The position numbers and the translations under genes were made by a program. A stretch of DNA of 64,000 nucleotides, taken from NCBI GenBank assembly GCA_036825195.1, contig DAISYQ010000006.1, positions 57,838 to 121,837 on the forward strand, given 5' to 3'. The notes below the pieces were generated by a model, which was not told the DNA's origin, did not search any database, and saw only the letters and a program-made list of their open reading frames with translations. Each line of letters starts with the position of its first letter. The first letter of the stretch is position 1. Origin of the DNA: UBA2210 sp036825195 (GTDB lineage: Bacteria; Desulfobacterota; Syntrophia; Syntrophales; UBA2210). Below, one piece after another: positions 35,870 through 44,146 of this stretch.

Positions 35870-36030
35870 CTTGTGTTCCAGAGGACAAATTCTACCATAT
35901 AACTCATTGTCGGATAATGTATTAACTGTACATCTCCTTCTCGCATGATTTCTTGTTTGTGTCAAAATGTTTTGTCAGTATCGTTTAAAAATAAGCGACC
36001 GTCGCATGGTAGCCAAAAAAGACACACGGA

Positions 36031-37605
36031 CTAATTTTTATTTCCATACTTTTTTACGTTTCTACCGAAAGGGATGCCCAATTTGCGCATGCGGTGTCTC
36101 AGGGTTCCCGGATTAATCCCCAGCAGTTCGGCAGCTCCATCGCTGCCTTCGACTTTTCCGCCGGTCATGGTGAGCACTCTGAGGATATGTTCTCCCATTG
36201 CCTGATCCAGCGGTAGCGGAACTTTGGTGTCTGAGGGAGCACTGTCCGGAACGGGAGGCGGGGCATGATCGAAGTCGGCAAACACCAGTGGCTTTCCGTG
36301 GCTGAGAATCAGCGCGCGTTCTACAGCGTTTTCAAGTTCCCGCACGTTTCCCGGCCAGTTATAGGTCATCAGTAGATCGAGTGCCCGGGAGGCCAAAGCC
36401 GGAACAGAGCCCAGTTTCATCTCTCGGGATTTCTTAAGCAGAAAATGCTGGACCAGCGCGGGAATATCGCCGCTTCTTTCCCGAAGAGGTGGGATTTCAA
36501 TGGGAAAGACTTTGAGCCGGAAATATAAATCCTCCCGGAATCTCCCCTGGGCGATCATCTGAGGAAGGTCGCGATGGGTCGCCGCGATCACCCGGATATC
36601 GACACTGAGTGATTCTGTTCCTCCGACCCGTTCAAATGTTTTTTCCTGTAGTACTCGCAGGAGCCTGACCTGGGCTTCGGGAGTGAGTTCTCCGATTTCG
36701 TCAAGGAAGATCGTACCGCCGTGAGCCCGCTCGAAGCGCCCGCGCTTCCGGTTCAAAGCTCCGGTAAAGGCTCCTTTTTCGTGGCCGAACAATTCGCTGT
36801 CTATCAGTGTTTCGGGAATCGCGCCGCAGTTGACCGGAATGAACGGATTCTCCCGGCGTGGAGAAGCGCGGTGAATGGCGCTCGCGATGACCTCTTTTCC
36901 GGTTCCGGTTTCACCCAGCAACAAGACCGGGCTGGTAAGGGGGGCCACGTGATGGACTAGGTTCATGACCCTCTGCAGACCGAAATCGGCCCCGATAATC
37001 TCATCTCCGCTCTGTCGCTGCAGCTCATCCTGCAGGTAACGATTATCATCAGCAAGCAGATCCTTGAGCCTGAGAACTTCCTGGTGCTGCACTGCGTTAG
37101 ACATGGCAATGGCAAAGGGTTCCTTGAGGAGTGATACGAGACGGGCATGCTCGGATGAATAGATATCTTTTCCCGGTACCTTGAAAATCACATGTCCCAC
37201 ATTATCCCCTTCGAGGGTCAACGGCATGACCAGCAGCGAGCTGTCCGATATGCCGAAATCTTCTATCATCGTACGGCATATGGGATCCTGTTGGGGACGA
37301 TTGACGATCAATGCATCGATAAGGCCGCCCTCTTTGAGATGCCGGCGTCTCATTTCATTGAGATAGGCCTTGGCATCTTCGGGCAGAAAGGTGAGGCGGT
37401 CCAGTTGCTTCCCTCCGGAAACACTTGCCGTGGCGATGGTTCGCATGGCTCCCAGATCGGGCTCATAAAGATTTAAGAACAGCATATCGATCGGGATAAA
37501 TCTGCTGATGTATTGCACACACAGCGACATCGCCTTTTCAATCTCCAGACTGCCGCACATTTTCAGTGTGGCTTCCCGGAAAAATTCTCGCTCGTCCACG
37601 TCCAT
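36031..37605 (-). CDS. Sigma-54-dependent activator with GAF sensor domain
   Basis: 524 residues from the ATG at 37605, which has AGGAGGG upstream; the frame continues to 37815 but would cross the intergenic regulatory region. Domains: a GAF-like sensor at about 15-185; an AAA+ domain with GETGTGKE (Walker A), the intact sigma-54 contact loop GAFTGA and GGTIFLDEIGEL (Walker B); and a Fis-type HTH at the end (DGAAELLGINPGTLRHRMRKL). It has the layout of FhlA/NorR-type enhancer-binding proteins; the GAF ligand is unknown. It is divergent from two genes that carry an exact sigma-54 promoter, which it probably activates. Confidence 0.92.
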   Translation of the reverse strand: MDVDEREFFREATLKMCGSLEIEKAMSLCVQYISRFIPIDMLFLNLYEPDLGAMRTIATASVSGGKQLDRLTFLPEDAKAYLNEMRRRHLKEGGLIDALIVNRPQQDPICRTMIEDFGISDSSLLVMPLTLEGDNVGHVIFKVPGKDIYSSEHARLVSLLKEPFAIAMSNAVQHQEVLRLKDLLADDNRYLQDELQRQSGDEIIGADFGLQRVMNLVHHVAPLTSPVLLLGETGTGKEVIASAIHRASPRRENPFIPVNCGAIPETLIDSELFGHEKGAFTGALNRKRGRFERAHGGTIFLDEIGELTPEAQVRLLRVLQEKTFERVGGTESLSVDIRVIAATHRDLPQMIAQGRFREDLYFRLKVFPIEIPPLRERSGDIPALVQHFLLKKSREMKLGSVPALASRALDLLMTYNWPGNVRELENAVERALILSHGKPLVFADFDHAPPPVPDSAPSDTKVPLPLDQAMGEHILRVLTMTGGKVEGSDGAAELLGINPGTLRHRMRKLGIPFGRNVKKYGNKN

Positions 37606-37645
37606 AGCGCTTCCCTCCTGCGTAGTCTCAGAAACTTCTGCAATA

Positions 37646-37682
37646 TATGACAGTATATACAGTAACTGATAAATATGACAGT
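37646..37682. promoter_or_regulatory. Candidate upstream activator sites (TATGACAGT repeats)
   Basis: TATGACAGT occurs twice in direct orientation (37646-37654 and 37674-37682), starts 28 bp apart, with CAGTAACTG between them. The pair lies 107-143 bp upstream of the -24 element of the sigma-54 promoter, a usual distance for enhancer sites, and just upstream of the activator gene itself. Confidence 0.45.
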
Positions 37683-37788
37683 TTTTTCTGCGATATTTTA
37701 CAGACCGATACAATCGACTTCCTGTATTTTGTGCGTGTAAATGCGTAACTACCCGAAATTGGATGTATTTCAGTGCCTCGTAATATGC

Positions 37789-37804
37789 TGGCACGCCGAT
37801 TGCT
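37789..37804 (+). promoter_or_regulatory. Sigma-54 (-24/-12) promoter
   Basis: TGGCACG (37789-37795), a 4-nt spacer, and TTGCT (37800-37804) match the sigma-54 consensus at every conserved position, with GG and GC 11-12 bp apart. Transcription would begin near 37815, about 50 bp before the small gene at 37868. Confidence 0.88.
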
Positions 37805-37867
37805 GAAGGGAACATAAAAAGCCCGAAAATTTATGAGTTATGAAGCACAGGGGAAAAGGTAGAAACT

Positions 37868-38143
37868 ATGAGATGGATGGAATTAATTAAATTACAGACG
37901 GTCGATATCTCTGAAGCAGCACTGGAAGAGGTTGGCAAGCTGATGCGGGAGATCACCGCCACTTCCGGAATTGTTACTGCGGAGGTCTATATGCATGCGT
38001 CCGTTGCCGGCGATATGGCCCTGTTGCTCATCTGGGAGACGGAACGGCCCTCGTATCACGGAAGTTTCGCAGGCCTGCAACTTGTCGGAGAACTGAGGAA
38101 ATTCGGACTGGTCGCGCATGCTGTCTGGATCGGCATGCCGTAA
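37868..38143 (+). CDS. Small sigma-54-controlled protein (91 aa), ferredoxin-like alpha/beta fold suspected
   Basis: 91 residues with AAAGG upstream. The order strand-helix-strand-strand-helix-strand can be read in MELIKLQTV, EEVGKLMREI, TAEVYMHASV, DMALLLIWE, GLQLVGELRKFG and VAHAVWIGM. This resembles dimeric alpha/beta-barrel (ABM/Dabb-like) small proteins, and the HGS and WETE segments are also reminiscent of them. No catalytic set can be named. It is the first gene behind the sigma-54 promoter and 50 bp before the lipoprotein gene, so both are probably one operon under the divergent GAF activator. Function unknown. Confidence 0.7.
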   Translation: MRWMELIKLQTVDISEAALEEVGKLMREITATSGIVTAEVYMHASVAGDMALLLIWETERPSYHGSFAGLQLVGELRKFGLVAHAVWIGMP

Positions 38144-38193
38144 TCATACTTTTTAATCAGTAAACAAGAATCAAAAAAGAGAGGAGAAGATCG

Positions 38194-39366
38194 ATGAAAT
38201 GGATGGTTACTGTGTTTGTAGTCATGGGACTTGCTGGTATGGCGGCACTCAGCGGGTGTCAGTATTTGACGGTGAATACAAAGGATTCGGCGGTGGATCA
38301 TCAGAAATATCTGGGGAATCACAGCAATCCGGCAGAAATATATGACGGTCCTTCTACAGGACTGTTGTATTCGCCCTTAAATATCGCTGTGGTTCGAATG
38401 GACAAGCTTATGCTGGTAGATATTGAGGATGATCCCGAATATACCACCATCGAATTGCAGAACTTTGATGATACAAGAGGTCGGGGTGCCAGAGTGTTGT
38501 TATATCACCATGACGGCCCTGCCGATTCCTATTATACCAATGGAGCTTTTGTGATACAGGAATCAGACCATGATACATTTTTTATTGCTCCGGATATGGC
38601 ATATCGTTTCGATGTGACGGCATCCGGTCTGGATGCCTCGCTCAAGATGCAGGATCATGCAGGAAAATCTATAGAATTTCGAGTCAAAGAGGCTCCTCGC
38701 AAGAAATGGTCAGAGGGATTTCTGGCTCCGATTGGCGGAAGTGACGCGGTGACATTTGACTATTTCCCGTTGTATCACATGAAAGGGATGAATTTCGTGC
38801 CCCGTTCAGGCACCGAGATTGTCATTAAAATCGGAGGAGAAGAACGGAAGCCGAAAAAACTCCCCATTCCGGCCAATTGGAAGTTTGTGTATTTGAGCCG
38901 CTATAGTGCCGCCCCGATTATCGGATGCTGGAATACGTCCCATGATGGTAAATTGCCACCATTACAGCCAGATCAGCACCTGATGTATCAGGACGGGCAA
39001 ACACGTTACGAACTTGTCGATAATGCCGGACATTATGAAATTCGCACAATGGTTGGATTCAATGACAGACATGAGGTCCGTCTTGATTTTTCACCACCCA
39101 TACCGGATCTGCCCACACTGAAAGACGGGATCGAACGAAGAGGGCGGTTCTCCGCCGGTGCCGACGGGACGTTGGGGATTGTCGCCGGAACGTATCAGAT
39201 TACACGGCAGGGGGATGTGATTGAGATGGAGATCGACCCGCAGGAAGGCTGGCAGCCCATACCCGGCGAATTGTGGGTCAAGAGCTGGATCTGGAAAGGT
39301 ACGATAACCGTTGGGGCGGATCACACGGTCTCGATGCAATCGAAATGGAATCGGAAAGATCAATGA
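38194..39366 (+). CDS. Lipoprotein, function unknown (sigma-54 operon)
   Basis: 390 residues with AGAGGAG upstream. The N-terminus is a lipoprotein signal with a perfect lipobox LSGC, giving Cys22 as the modified residue. The mature protein has a Gln at +2 (CQ), so outer-membrane sorting is possible. The body is beta-rich with aromatic residues (VRMDKLMLVDIEDD, GARVLLYHHDGPADSYY, WKFVYLSRYSAAPIIGCWNTSHDGK), perhaps a lipocalin-like or double-barrel fold; this is a guess from the pattern. No catalytic motif was recognised. It is 50 bp downstream of the 91-residue gene and followed by a strong terminator, so the operon ends here. Confidence 0.8.
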   Translation: MKWMVTVFVVMGLAGMAALSGCQYLTVNTKDSAVDHQKYLGNHSNPAEIYDGPSTGLLYSPLNIAVVRMDKLMLVDIEDDPEYTTIELQNFDDTRGRGARVLLYHHDGPADSYYTNGAFVIQESDHDTFFIAPDMAYRFDVTASGLDASLKMQDHAGKSIEFRVKEAPRKKWSEGFLAPIGGSDAVTFDYFPLYHMKGMNFVPRSGTEIVIKIGGEERKPKKLPIPANWKFVYLSRYSAAPIIGCWNTSHDGKLPPLQPDQHLMYQDGQTRYELVDNAGHYEIRTMVGFNDRHEVRLDFSPPIPDLPTLKDGIERRGRFSAGADGTLGIVAGTYQITRQGDVIEMEIDPQEGWQPIPGELWVKSWIWKGTITVGADHTVSMQSKWNRKDQ

Positions 39367-39416
39367 AAGAAAACCGCTTTATTAAAACTTGCTAGTTATT
39401 TATGAAAATTCTTTGC

Positions 39417-39448
39417 AAAACTCCCCGCGGCTTGCCGCGGGGAGTTTT
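39417..39448 (+). terminator. Strong rho-independent terminator (possibly bidirectional)
   Basis: A perfect inverted repeat, CTCCCCGCGGC (39421-39431) with GCCGCGGGGAG (39434-39444) and a 2-nt centre, flanked by AAAA (39417-39420) and TTTT (39445-39448). It lies 50 bp after the lipoprotein stop. Confidence 0.93.
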
Positions 39449-39640
39449 ACTGCTAAGGTCATACTATTCAGTTCGTATAGGTAAAAGAATAAATATTTGA
39501 TGCGGTTCATTGCATCCGAATTAATGGAATATTGTCTTTTTCAATTTGTCCCCTATCTCAGGTCGTTTATCGTCAGAATATCCTTGCGTCTCAAGTCAGA
39601 GGAGATTTTTTCTTTCCAACTGAATATGATAGTCATACCG

Positions 39641-40084
39641 CTACGTTCTGTTTATAACGAGGAGCACTGTCGGACTTTCATAGGCAGATTGACACCAGCT
39701 GTATTTATCCACTATTTTTCTCGGCACTTCAGCCAAGTTTTTTTCTGACACAAATCCAAATTGTCTGTAAAAGCAGTCAAGATGAGAAAACGGTATGCAA
39801 TAGATTATTCTATATTTTTGCGAATTTTTTATAAGGTACTCAACGATCTTATGTGCAACTCCAAACCTTCTATATTCTTCATTTACATACATACCGCCTA
39901 ATTCGCCCACACCATCTTCGATGTATTGTAAACGGCCTAAACCGATTCTCTGGCCGTCTGACTCAGCTATTGCTATGTGTTCGTTTTCATACACCGAATG
40001 TTTGAAATCAACCTTGTCATATTGAGCATTGATCCAGTCAATTTCTTCTATAATGGCCTTCCTGACAACCACCTGATGCACCAT
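39641..40084 (-). CDS. GNAT-family N-acetyltransferase
   Basis: 147 residues, with AAGGAAA upstream. The acetyl-CoA binding motif A is present as GELGGMYVNEEYRRFGVAHKIVEYLI (R-x-x-G-x-A variant), followed by YRIIYCIPFSHLDCFYRQFGF, the usual motif B. The substrate (amino acid, peptide or small molecule) cannot be told. Codon use is somewhat more AT-rich than that of the cell-wall genes. It stands alone between the terminator at 39448 and xni; the 190 bp downstream of it to that terminator hold nothing I can support. Confidence 0.85.
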   Translation of the reverse strand: MVHQVVVRKAIIEEIDWINAQYDKVDFKHSVYENEHIAIAESDGQRIGLGRLQYIEDGVGELGGMYVNEEYRRFGVAHKIVEYLIKNSQKYRIIYCIPFSHLDCFYRQFGFVSEKNLAEVPRKIVDKYSWCQSAYESPTVLLVINRT

Positions 40085-40202
40085 GTACGTTTCCTTAATA
40101 TACTACCAATACCGTATCTTTTTATGACAGGTTAAAATTCTAAGATAGGAATAGAAGGATGTCAAGCGTGATCCTTGACGAGGGCCATGCAGGGGTGCTG
40201 TA

Positions 40203-40982
40203 TTATGCGTGCGGAGTATAGCGAAATAGGTTCAGGTTCAGACCCAGTTCCAAATCATCTTTCAGGCGAACCAGCGTTTGTGACATGCGTGCCTCTTCGG
40301 CATGTTTGCATAACATCTCGCCTGCTTTGCCCTTGATTGTGTAAGCGACCGACAGGATTGTATCCAGATCCTCCAGTTCATTCAGTAGCCGGGCGGCCGT
40401 CTTCGGGCCTACCGTGGCAACGCCGGGAATATTGTTGCCGGGGTATCCCGTCAGGGCAAAGAAATCCACCAGTTGATCCGGCCGCACATGCAGTTTTCCC
40501 GTTACGCATGCCTGATCCATGTTCAGTTTCTGGAAATGGTCACGCACCACGATCAGATCTGAAGCAAGCTGCAGAAACATTTTATCGGTCGAGAGGATGA
40601 TGACCTGTCCGCCCCTTGATGCTACCTTGACGGCCAGTGTGGCTATGATATCATCTGCTTCCACGGTGGAAAAACCCACAGGACGGGCGCCTGCATCGGA
40701 AAAGGCTTCCCTGAACCGGTCCATCTGCGAACAAAGGGCTTCGGGCATGGGTTCTCGACCGGCCTTATATTCGGAATACAGGCTGTGGCGCCAGCTCGTT
40801 TCGTGTCCGTCAAAGACGCTGATTGCGTGGGTGGGTTGGCATTCGCGCAGGGCGCGTTGGAGGGATGAAACGCTTGTTTGAAGGGCGTCATTCACGCGAT
40901 CCGGTCCGTCATCCCCCGGTTGTGCGGCATAGACACGGCGGATGAGGTTGAGGGCGTCTATCAATAGAAGGGTAATATTCAT
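40203..40982 (-). CDS. xni: Flap endonuclease Xni-like (5'-3' exonuclease IX family)
   Basis: 259 residues, matching E. coli ExoIX/Xni through the whole length: LLIDALNLIRRVYA at the start, YKAGREPMPE, EADDIIATLA (metal ligands), ILSTDKMFLQL, the VRPDQLVDFFALTGYPGNNIPGV region and the helix-hairpin-helix GPKTAARLL. The stand-alone PolI-type 5' nuclease domain without a polymerase is the Xni form. It probably cleaves 5' flaps in DNA repair. It lies 5 bp after the TPR gene, so the two are likely co-expressed. Xni is best known from gammaproteobacteria, so transfer is possible. Confidence 0.88.
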   Translation of the reverse strand: MNITLLLIDALNLIRRVYAAQPGDDGPDRVNDALQTSVSSLQRALRECQPTHAISVFDGHETSWRHSLYSEYKAGREPMPEALCSQMDRFREAFSDAGARPVGFSTVEADDIIATLAVKVASRGGQVIILSTDKMFLQLASDLIVVRDHFQKLNMDQACVTGKLHVRPDQLVDFFALTGYPGNNIPGVATVGPKTAARLLNELEDLDTILSVAYTIKGKAGEMLCKHAEEARMSQTLVRLKDDLELGLNLNLFRYTPHA

Positions 40983-40987
40983 TTCTC

Positions 40988-42226
40988 TTACCCTGTGGGT
41001 GGTTTGTTCAGACTATCAGCGAAAGCCCGATATCTGCGCGCCTCTCTTTCATTTCCCTTAGCGATGTAAATCTGCTCGACCTTTCTGAAATGGTTTTCCC
41101 TTCCCGCCGGATCTTCATCAACCAGGGAAAGATATATCTCCAGTATTTGCGCCGAATGATCTCCGAGTTCCATGGAGATATCGGCGTATTTTTGTTTGAC
41201 GAAGGGGTTAATTCTCATTCTGCAGCTTTGGCATTGAGACATGATTTCACTGTACAGGGCAAGGGCTTCCTGCTTTTTCCCCAGCGCTTCATATGTTGCC
41301 GCCAGAGACAGGGCGGTGAGTTCATCCCAGTTGAGCGATTCGAGGAGTTTCCGGTAGAAGACTTCCGCGTCCTCGTACCTTCCTGACCGGTACAGCGATT
41401 CACCTCTGAGATGCAGAACGGGTGTTGATTCAACTATTGCCTGCGGGCAGGAAAGCAGCAGATCATCTGCTTCGTCGAATCTGTTTATCGCCCACAGGGC
41501 TTCGCAGAAGATCTGATATCCGGGTATGTAATCGGGATGCTTGGTGACAAATAGTTCAAGAAGCGCGACGGCATCGTCGTAGCGTTTCAGATTCAGGTAT
41601 GCGGTTGCCAGTTCGAGAGGAATCAGGCTGTCAGGATGATTTTCTTCCATTGCCTGTGATAATTTTGTTAATGCCAGTTCATAGTCCCCACTATTCAGAG
41701 CCACGTATCCTTTGATGAATGCTTCTCCATAGCCTCGGTAGGCATCTTGCGCCTCATCCGGGAGCGCGCCGCACAGGGCGGTAAAGTATTCATCTTCTTC
41801 TACATGCCATTCCTGGATTTCGATCTCCTGTTCCTGGGGGTCGGACTGCAGAACCTCCACATCTTCCTGCGGGATGTGGGATTGTTTGCCGTTCAACAGG
41901 TTACCGATCTCGGCCTTAAGCTCCGAATCATCGGTCAATTCGCGAGCAAGGTTAAATAGTTCCATGGCACCTTCATAATCGCCCGATTCTCTCAATAGCT
42001 CTCCGTTGTGCTTATGTTGCAGTGCCAGTCTTTCTCTGCTTTTGAGTATCTTCTCTCTGAGGCGGTTTCCGAGATCTGTATCGTCCGGAGCTTTTTTCCT
42101 CATCTTATCCAGGGCGGTCTCGTATTCCAGCTTTGCCGCCCCATATTCCTTGAGTTCAAAGAATTCATCTCCCCTGTGCTCATACTCTTCAGGGCCCTTG
42201 CCCGAGAATATCTTCAAAAATCCCAC
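40988..42226 (-). CDS. TPR-repeat protein, function unknown
   Basis: 412 residues from a GTG with AAGGAGAG upstream. Tetratricopeptide-like repeats run through most of the chain (for example DEFFELKEYGAAKLEYETALDKM near the start, then AFIKGYVALNSGDYELALTKLSQAM, LATAYLNLKRYDDAVALLELFV, LRGESLYRSGRYEDAEVFYRKLL and LAATYEALGKKQEALALYSEIM). A C-Q-S-C pair at MSQCQSCRMR is the only other feature. There is no signal peptide, so it is cytoplasmic or membrane-attached through partners. TPR proteins scaffold complexes; the partner is unknown. It is followed 5 bp later by xni. Confidence 0.8.
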   Translation of the reverse strand: MGFLKIFSGKGPEEYEHRGDEFFELKEYGAAKLEYETALDKMRKKAPDDTDLGNRLREKILKSRERLALQHKHNGELLRESGDYEGAMELFNLARELTDDSELKAEIGNLLNGKQSHIPQEDVEVLQSDPQEQEIEIQEWHVEEDEYFTALCGALPDEAQDAYRGYGEAFIKGYVALNSGDYELALTKLSQAMEENHPDSLIPLELATAYLNLKRYDDAVALLELFVTKHPDYIPGYQIFCEALWAINRFDEADDLLLSCPQAIVESTPVLHLRGESLYRSGRYEDAEVFYRKLLESLNWDELTALSLAATYEALGKKQEALALYSEIMSQCQSCRMRINPFVKQKYADISMELGDHSAQILEIYLSLVDEDPAGRENHFRKVEQIYIAKGNEREARRYRAFADSLNKPPTG

Positions 42227-42311
42227 GTAAATCTCTCCTTATCTGTTTCAGGTTTTTTGTGTCGTTTCATTCTTGCGTCGGTTACTCGGAATTCGAGACC
42301 CGCTTCCGATC

Positions 42312-42953
42312 CTATATCTCGATTATCCTCCCCGCTCCACCCTCTATATATGCATCAGGGTAGAGGAATTGTATCTCCGCCTTATATTCCGTGCAGTGAG
42401 TGGCGCATATTGCCGATATCTCTTCCAGCAATCTCAGTTCGTTGAAACCGTGGAGCCCACCGATTACGGCATGTATCTTTCCATGTGTGGAAGCAGCTTC
42501 CAGTATGTCCTTCACACCGGGATGAGAACAGCCGGTTATGATAACCGAACCCTGGTTTGTGCTTACGATGAGTGATTGCTCGACCCCCCGAAGTTCTCCC
42601 GTGGAGAAGACACCTTCACAGATCCGTATAGGTTCCTTCACGACGATGATCTCCCGTGCCCAGTCGGACGGTACGCTGTAAGACGAAGGAATGTAGAGAT
42701 TGATATCGCTGTTTTCTTTGAGAAAATCGTCCAGTCCCCCGGTATGATCCCAGTGGTCATGCGAAATAACCACATCGCTTACCGATGAAGGTTTGATGCC
42801 CAATGCCTTCATATTATCCAGGAGAATGTCCCCATTTGCCCCGGTGTCAAAGAGGATATTCCTCTCGTGGGCCTCTACGAGACAGGCAAAACCCCAGTCG
42901 GCCTTGAGATCCTGTCTATCTGTTTCGTTATCGTAGATAATAGTGAGCTTCAT
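42312..42953 (-). CDS. MBL-fold hydrolase, dihydropterin-phosphate-synthase-like group
   Basis: 213 residues, GAGGAG upstream. KLTIIYDNETD, the acidic-aromatic stretch WGFACLVEA, ILFDTGANGDILLDNMKALGI and ISHDHWDHTGGLDDFL (metal motif HxHxDH) match the MBL subfamily that includes MJ0936-like methanopterin enzymes (7,8-dihydropterin-6-methyl-ribofuranosylaminobenzene 5'-phosphate synthase homologues). The end GGLHGFNELRLLEEISAIC also fits. The exact substrate is unknown. It has its own promoter (43054-43082) and lies 155 bp from the end of the tungstate importer. Confidence 0.82.
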   Translation of the reverse strand: MKLTIIYDNETDRQDLKADWGFACLVEAHERNILFDTGANGDILLDNMKALGIKPSSVSDVVISHDHWDHTGGLDDFLKENSDINLYIPSSYSVPSDWAREIIVVKEPIRICEGVFSTGELRGVEQSLIVSTNQGSVIITGCSHPGVKDILEAASTHGKIHAVIGGLHGFNELRLLEEISAICATHCTEYKAEIQFLYPDAYIEGGAGRIIEI

Positions 42954-43053
42954 ACGTCCTACTCCTCTGTAATGGGTGAGACACGAAACGTTTCATTGTA
43001 TATTCGGGAAAGTCCAGTACAGTTGTTTCGCGGTATTGTAAACGATATTCCTA

Positions 43054-43082
43054 CGTATAATCTTTTTATCTTCAGTGGTCAA
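43054..43082 (-). promoter_or_regulatory. Candidate sigma-70 promoter of the MBL hydrolase
   Basis: On the minus strand, TTGACC (43077-43082) and TATACG (43054-43059) are 17 nt apart, about 100 bp before the ATG at 42953. Confidence 0.55.
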
Positions 43083-43108
43083 CGCGGAAAAGCAACTATT
43101 GGATAGGA

Positions 43109-44146
43109 TTAAAATGTGTGAATGGCGGTTTCCTTGAAAGAGACAAAGATCCGGGCTCCTTCCACGAGCTGGAGATCGATCAGGGCGCTCTTTGTAACCA
43201 GGGACTTGAATATGATATTCTCCACCATGATACCGGTTTCGTAGTATAAGCCGCAATCGGTTATTTCGATTATATGTCCCGCGAAGGAGTTTCTCATGCT
43301 TGAGGTTAACTTCTCCCGGCTGAGGACAATGTCTTCCGGTCTGATCGCTATGTACCCCTTGCCGTTCGAAGGCATTGTGCTCAGCGTAATTTCCAGGGTT
43401 CCCGTATATGCCTTTGTTTCGCGAAACTGCGCGATGAAGAGGTTCTTCATACCGACAAAATCCGCTACAAATGTGGAATCCGGTCGCTTGAATATGCCTT
43501 CCATGCTTCCTGTCTGTATTATTTTCCCGTTGTTCATGATTGCCGCCCGGTCAGACAGTGAAAGCGCTTCGGCGAAATCATGTGTCACCATGAGAAAGGT
43601 GACGTCGGAATCCCTGTGCAGTTTTTTAAGCCCCGCCCTGATCTCTTCCCTGAAGGCGGGGTCAAGAGCCGAGAGCGGTTCATCAAGGAGCAGGATATCA
43701 GGATTCACCATGAGGGCCCGTGCCATAGTGACTCGTTGCAGCTCGCCGCCGCTCAGATTGAGCGGAAGACGATTCAGGATGTAGGAGAGGTTCAGATTTT
43801 CCACCAGGCGGTCAAATGTCTGATCGGACAACTTTTTGTCGATCTTGTGAAAATGCAATCCATAGCGCATATTTTCGCGGACGGTCAGATGAGGAAAGAG
43901 TGAATAGTCCTGATATACGATACTGACTCCCCGTTTTTCCGGGGCGAGTTTTGTGACGTTCTTCTCGCCAATATAGATATTCCCGCTTTTTATCGGAATC
44001 AGCCCGGCAATTGCTTCGAGGAGGACCGTTTTCCCTGCACCTGTCGGTCCCATGAGGATGAAGAACTCGTTCCTCCCTATATCAAGGTTAATATTGAACA
44101 GGCTGAAATCTTTGAGATGGATGTTGAGATCTTGTATACGTATCAT
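43109..44146 (-). CDS. wtpC: Tungstate/molybdate ABC transporter ATP-binding protein (WtpC/ModC-like)
   Basis: 345 residues. Walker A GPTGAGKT (about 33-40), Q-loop YQDYSLFP, signature LSGGELQRV, Walker B ILLLDEPLSALD and the H-loop VTHDF. A C-terminal TOBE-like oxyanion domain follows (about 270-345, GYIAIRPEDIVLSREKL, then GHIIEITDCGLYYE). ATP hydrolysis at the inner membrane drives import by WtpB. It overlaps wtpB by 4 bp. ModC or TupC could equally be named; the binding protein sequence favours WtpABC. Confidence 0.9.
   Translation of the reverse strand: MIRIQDLNIHLKDFSLFNINLDIGRNEFFILMGPTGAGKTVLLEAIAGLIPIKSGNIYIGEKNVTKLAPEKRGVSIVYQDYSLFPHLTVRENMRYGLHFHKIDKKLSDQTFDRLVENLNLSYILNRLPLNLSGGELQRVTMARALMVNPDILLLDEPLSALDPAFREEIRAGLKKLHRDSDVTFLMVTHDFAEALSLSDRAAIMNNGKIIQTGSMEGIFKRPDSTFVADFVGMKNLFIAQFRETKAYTGTLEITLSTMPSNGKGYIAIRPEDIVLSREKLTSSMRNSFAGHIIEITDCGLYYETGIMVENIIFKSLVTKSALIDLQLVEGARIFVSFKETAIHTF

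Noticed and set aside
39497..39748. 83-codon plus-strand frame downstream of the terminator
   Set aside because: It overlaps the GNAT gene on the other strand, has no ribosome binding site and no recognisable protein character.
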